Assembly (NCBI GenBank): GCA_009693225.1
Contig: SHXP01000084.1
Coordinates: forward strand, 1-8,684
DNA length: 8,684 nt
Reading direction: 5' to 3'
DNA from: Limnohabitans sp.
GTDB lineage: Bacteria > Pseudomonadota > Gammaproteobacteria > Burkholderiales > Burkholderiaceae_C
Made by a program: the position numbers and the translations under genes
The notes under the pieces: model-generated
Seen by the model: only the letters and a program-made list of their open reading frames with translations
Databases searched by the model: none
Told to the model about the DNA's origin: nothing
Shown: piece after piece, positions 6,494 to 8,684 of the stretch
Layout of the letters: each line of letters begins with the position of its first letter
Position numbering within the stretch: the first letter of the stretch is position 1

Positions 6494-6982
6494 ATGAAAG
6501 TACGCACACAATTATTGACCTCTGCCCTGTGTCTGACTAGCGCCCTTGCGATGGCACACAGCGACGGCATGGATGACGAAAACTTCAGACAACCGGGTAA
6601 TCCTCTGGAGATCAACCGCACTGTCAAAGTCGAGATGCTCGACAGCATGCGTTTCTCGCCCGGCAAACTGCAAGTGAAAAATGGTGACACGGTTTTGTTT
6701 GTCATACACAACGCCGGCGCGTTAAAGCACGAGTTTGTGCTTGGCACCGGCAAAGCATTGAAGGCACACAATGAATTCATGAAACAAAACCCTGACATGG
6801 AGCACGACGACGACAGCATGGTCAGCGTGGCGCCCGGCGACACCGCTGAAATCATCTGGAAGTTCAGCCGCAGCGGCCTGCTGCATTTCGCCTGTTTGCA
6901 ACCTGGACATTACGCCGCCGGTATGAAAGGCAGCGTGTCAGTCAGCGCTCCGGCCGGTAAGCGCCCGGCCGGCAAGCATTGA
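6494..6982 (+). CDS. copI: Periplasmic blue/green copper protein, CopI-like cupredoxin
   Basis: The product is 162 aa with a Sec signal peptide ending at ALAMA (residue 21), so it acts in the periplasm. A single cupredoxin fold is indicated by the type 1 copper ligands: H79 in KHEFVLG, then C134, H139 and M144 in ACLQPGHYAAGM (Cys-x4-His-x4-Met). The segment between them (KAHNEFMKQNPDMEHDDDSM, 90-109) is rich in His, Met and Asp, as in the copper-inducible CopI cupredoxins described in betaproteobacteria. The N-terminal mature part (HSDGMDDENF) adds further possible ligands. CopI is required for copper tolerance in organisms where it has been studied; the same role is inferred here from the neighbours. 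A generic azurin/plastocyanin-like electron carrier is the alternative. Its stop overlaps an ATG (TGATG at 6980-6984) in the frame of the next gene. Confidence 0.88.
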   Translation: MKVRTQLLTSALCLTSALAMAHSDGMDDENFRQPGNPLEINRTVKVEMLDSMRFSPGKLQVKNGDTVLFVIHNAGALKHEFVLGTGKALKAHNEFMKQNPDMEHDDDSMVSVAPGDTAEIIWKFSRSGLLHFACLQPGHYAAGMKGSVSVSAPAGKRPAGKH

Positions 6983-7008
6983 TGTATCACTGCGACAGAA
7001 AGTTTCTC

Positions 7009-7317
7009 ATGAATTTCCTGCAAAAATTACCCCCCTCATCCGTGCTGATACTGCTCTGCTGCATCGCACTGCCCGCGCTGGCTGATACAGGTAAATTCAT
7101 GGCCGAGGGCGTGGTGCGCAAACTCGACCCGGAAAACCGCAAAATAACTATCAAGCACGGCGACATCAAAAACCTGCAGATGCTCGGCATGACCATGGTG
7201 TTTCGCCTTCAGGAAACAGTGAATATCGACAAATTGCTAACCGGTGACAAAGTACTGTTCCATGCGGAAAAAATCGACGGGGCTTTTGTCATCACGGATT
7301 TGCAAGGGTCTCCCTGA
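7009..7317 (+). CDS. CusF-like periplasmic copper-binding protein
   Basis: The product is 102 aa. From the ATG at 7009 it has a clear Sec signal peptide (core SVLILLCCIALPALA, cleavage after residue 25). The mature part is a small beta-barrel of the CusF type: GVVRKLDPENRKITIKHGDI, then NLQMLGMTMVF. By alignment with E. coli CusF the ligands correspond to H50, M61 and M63. The tryptophan that caps Cu(I) in E. coli CusF is replaced by M58, and the usual proline after it by leucine. CusF delivers Cu(I) or Ag(I) to the CusCBA pump; no pump is encoded here, so it may serve the cupredoxin, the oxidase or a pump elsewhere. The frame is also open from ATG 6982 and TTG 6979, overlapping the cupredoxin stop; the coupled ATG would give a nine-residue longer n-region and cannot be excluded. 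Confidence 0.85.
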   Translation: MNFLQKLPPSSVLILLCCIALPALADTGKFMAEGVVRKLDPENRKITIKHGDIKNLQMLGMTMVFRLQETVNIDKLLTGDKVLFHAEKIDGAFVITDLQGSP

Positions 7318-7383
7318 AGGGCGGTCATGCAAATGCTGATGCGTTCTTAAAATGCCATTGTCCATGATTGAACCAAACCCGCC

Positions 7384-8004
7384 ATGACTGCTGCCGCAAC
7401 CGACATGATTCCGCTTTTTCCCTTGTCACACGGGGTGTTTCCTGATGGTATGTTGCAGTTGCAGATATTTGAAGTGCGTTATCTGGACCTGATCAAGCGC
7501 TGTCATCGCGAACAAAAACCTTTTGGCGTCACCTGGTTAAAGCAGGGCAGCGAGGTGCAGGTCCCGGGCGAGCAACCGCTGATGCACACACACGGTTGCA
7601 TGGCGCATATCCGTGAGTTTGAACAGGTTCAACCCGCCTTGCTGCGCATTCTGTGTCAGGGAGGTATGCGCTTTGAGTTGCACGGGGTCAAGCGAGGCCC
7701 TTACGGCGTGTGGCAGGGCAGTGTGACTTACCTGCCGCAGGACCCGGCGGTCGACATACCGCCGGATTGGCAGTTGCACTCAGACCGCTTGGGCAAATGG
7801 ATACGCACCGCGCAGCAGCAGGGTTTGCAGAGCAGATTGCCTTTGTTTACGCCTTACCAACTGGACGAATGCGGTTGGGTGGCAAACCGCTTTGCCGAGG
7901 TCCTCCCCATGGAGCCCGGGCAGAAACTGCAACTCATGACCGAGTCCGACCCGGTCAAACGCATGGCCGCAGTGGTTGGTTTTTTGTCAGAAGAAGAGGG
8001 CTGA
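7384..8004 (+). CDS. Stand-alone LON substrate-binding (N-terminal) domain protein
   Basis: The product is 206 aa with one domain related to the substrate-recognition N-terminus of Lon protease. The opening IPLFPLSHGVFPDGMLQLQIFEVRYLDLIKRC (residues 9 to about 40) is the family signature: x-LFPL-x-x-x-(V/L)-x-P, then (L/I)-x-x-F-E-x-RY. The ATPase and serine protease domains of Lon are absent, and the protein ends at the length usual for these short relatives, whose function is largely unknown. No signal peptide is visible, so it is cytoplasmic. It follows the CusF-like gene by 66 bp without an obvious terminator; TAAAAT at 7348-7353 is a possible -10 but no good -35 goes with it. Its link to copper is doubtful; it may be an ordinary neighbouring gene. 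M8 (7405) is an alternative start. Confidence 0.88.
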   Translation: MTAAATDMIPLFPLSHGVFPDGMLQLQIFEVRYLDLIKRCHREQKPFGVTWLKQGSEVQVPGEQPLMHTHGCMAHIREFEQVQPALLRILCQGGMRFELHGVKRGPYGVWQGSVTYLPQDPAVDIPPDWQLHSDRLGKWIRTAQQQGLQSRLPLFTPYQLDECGWVANRFAEVLPMEPGQKLQLMTESDPVKRMAAVVGFLSEEEG

Positions 8005-8045
8005 ACCCGCCGCGTTCGCAGACCGGGTCCTGCCGGGCAGTTGCA

Positions 8046-8300
8046 TCAGAGTTGGAAATAGCCGCGTCTTTCCCATTGCCGCTGTTTGTTGTTGTTCCAG
8101 TAGTCCATGAAAGCGTCGCGGTCGCTGTTGAACATGACTTTTTGAAACTGCTCGGTGATTTTCAGGCAACTGTTCATGTCCTGGCCGCCCAGGCTGCCTT
8201 GCATGAACGAGGTGTCGCCATCCAAGTAGTACTTTTCCAGGTCGGTACTGGGTATATCGCTGACACACAAAGCGGTCAAAAGTAAAAAGGCACTCAACAT
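8046..8300 (-). CDS. Small exported protein of unknown function
   Basis: The product is 84 aa and I do not recognise its family. It starts with a short signal-peptide-like segment (MLSAFLLLTALC); the Cys12 context (TALC) is a poor lipobox, so lipidation is uncertain. The rest is polar and aromatic-rich, with DLEKYYLDGD, SLGGQDMNSC (36-45) and a C-terminus DYWNNNKQRQWERRGYFQL. A second Cys at 45 could pair with another cysteine. An in-frame TAG three codons upstream of the ATG fixes the start, and AGTAGG lies at ribosome-site distance. It lies 18 bp downstream of the 53-aa membrane protein gene on the same strand, so the two probably form an operon. It converges with the LON-domain gene, with 41 bp between stops. 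Confidence 0.6.
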   Translation of the reverse strand: MLSAFLLLTALCVSDIPSTDLEKYYLDGDTSFMQGSLGGQDMNSCLKITEQFQKVMFNSDRDAFMDYWNNNKQRQWERRGYFQL

Positions 8301-8318
8301 CGCAGCCTACTGGCGTGT

Positions 8319-8480
8319 TCATGACTTATCAAGCGGGTTTTTCATCAGTTTTTTGCCTGTCAAATCGTTGTCTTTCAAAGATTTGCCGAAGGACGGTGAG
8401 GCCATGGAATACCTGCCGGTAACGAACAGGAATCCGATGACTGCCAATAAAACCAGAATAATCACACTTGGCTTGCTCAT
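8319..8480 (-). CDS. 53-aa single-pass membrane protein of unknown function
   Basis: This is a short frame from ATG (8478-8480) to TGA (8319-8321). The product begins MSKPSVIILVLLAVIGFLF, a basic start followed by one strong hydrophobic helix (about residues 5-20). A polar, lysine-rich tail follows: SFGKSLKDNDLTGKKLMKNP. Such a pattern fits a small inner-membrane protein or one with an uncleaved signal anchor. I do not recognise it. Support for it being real comes from the coherent topology, codon use like that of its neighbours, and the 18-bp spacing to the 84-aa exported protein downstream. An in-frame TAG at 8487-8489 bars an upstream start. The IS30-type element ends about 10 bp before its start codon, so its native promoter and probably its ribosome site have been removed. 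Confidence 0.55.
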   Translation of the reverse strand: MSKPSVIILVLLAVIGFLFVTGRYSMASPSFGKSLKDNDLTGKKLMKNPLDKS

Positions 8481-8490
8481 CCATGTCTAG

Positions 8491-8515
8491 CGGATTCAAG
8501 CACGAAGTGCAACAC
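8491..8515. repeat. Probable terminal inverted repeat of the IS30-family element
   Basis: The sequence CGGATTCAAGCACGAAGTGC followed by AACAC overlaps the last codons and stop of the transposase gene. In IS30-family elements the transposase typically ends inside or just before the terminal repeat, and ends of the type ATTCAAG...GTGCAAC are familiar. The matching repeat at the other end is outside the window, so the exact boundary is inferred. Confidence 0.4.
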
Positions 8516-8684
8516 GGGATAACGATTGATGAAAGACCTCTGCGGGCGTTTTAAACCCCAATCGTTTGCGGGGGCGGTTATTCAACCGATCTTCGATCAT
8601 TTTAATTTCCCAGTCATTGATGTCTTTCATCGGGCGCTTCTTGGGCACATATTGGCGCAGCAAGCCATTGAAATTCTCGTTAGT
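8496..8684 (-). CDS. IS30-family transposase, C-terminal fragment (cut by window edge)
   Basis: Sixty-two codons of the 3' end are present, running off the right edge. The product starts TNENFNGLLRQYVPKKRPM and continues through DRLNNRPRKRLGFKTPAEVF to VALRA at the stop. The N-E-N-x-N-G-L-(L/I)-R-Q-Y-x-P-K run follows the third catalytic acidic residue of IS30-type DDE transposases, and the LNNRPRKxLGFxTPxEVF ending is diagnostic. The catalytic residues themselves lie outside the window, so integrity is unknown. Transcription reads out of the element toward the two small genes at 8480-8046. Confidence 0.9.
   Translation of the reverse strand, partial: TNENFNGLLRQYVPKKRPMKDINDWEIKMIEDRLNNRPRKRLGFKTPAEVFHQSLSRVALRA

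Larger units (their letters stand above)
8491..8684 (-). mobile_element. IS30-family insertion sequence, 3' end
   Basis: This covers the transposase fragment plus the probable terminal repeat. Only the end with the transposase 3' terminus is visible. It abuts the start of the 53-aa membrane protein gene, which implies insertion into that gene's upstream region. Confidence 0.75.

Noticed and set aside
8005..8045. Bidirectional terminator between the LON-domain gene and the 84-aa gene
   Set aside because: Only a loose ACCCG/CGGGT pairing with a long loop and no T-tract is visible, too weak to call.
7710..8285. Plus-strand frame of 191 codons crossing the LON-domain gene end and the 84-aa gene
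   Set aside because: It overlaps two better supported genes in other frames and has no recognisable product.
1..8684. Composite transposon carrying the copper block
   Set aside because: The two terminal elements belong to different families (IS630-type and IS30), so they could not act as a matched pair.

Overview
The window looks like accessory DNA from a Gram-negative bacterium, most likely a betaproteobacterium of the order Burkholderiales. The evidence is lipoprotein, Tat and Sec export signals, a TRAP transporter, an outer-membrane factor, and coding-region sequence of fairly high GC. The order-level guess rests on my familiarity with the protein types and was not searched. No tRNA, rRNA or CRISPR array was seen.

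Layout. At the left edge (1-91, minus) is the 5' end of an IS630-type transposase gene. Next comes a minus-strand TRAP operon, dctP-dctQ-dctM (2904 down to 122), tightly packed: a 3 bp gap between P and Q and an ATGA overlap between Q and M. The C-terminus of DctM appears to be supplied by the insertion sequence end. A 55 bp divergent intergenic region separates dctP from a plus-strand block devoted to periplasmic copper handling. That block encodes a His-rich secreted protein (2960-3502, GTG start), a TolC-family outer-membrane lipoprotein (3596-5005), a Tat-exported two-domain multicopper oxidase (5018-6406), a CopI-like cupredoxin (6494-6982) and a CusF-like copper-binding protein (7009-7317). 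A stand-alone LON substrate-binding-domain protein follows (7384-8004).

The right end holds two small minus-strand genes of unknown function: a 53-aa single-helix membrane protein (8319-8480) and an 84-aa exported protein (8046-8300). Their upstream region has been replaced by the 3' end of an IS30-family transposase gene (8496-8684).

How it may work together. The copper block would act outside the cytoplasm: a His-rich chelator, Cu(I) oxidation by the multicopper oxidase, Cu carriage by the cupredoxin and the CusF-like protein, and an outer-membrane channel. No P-type ATPase, RND pump, membrane-fusion protein or two-component regulator is present in the window. The outer-membrane factor therefore lacks its usual partners here, which is the most interesting feature of the locus. 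Both ends are bounded by insertion sequences of different families, so the region looks like a patchwork rather than a composite transposon.
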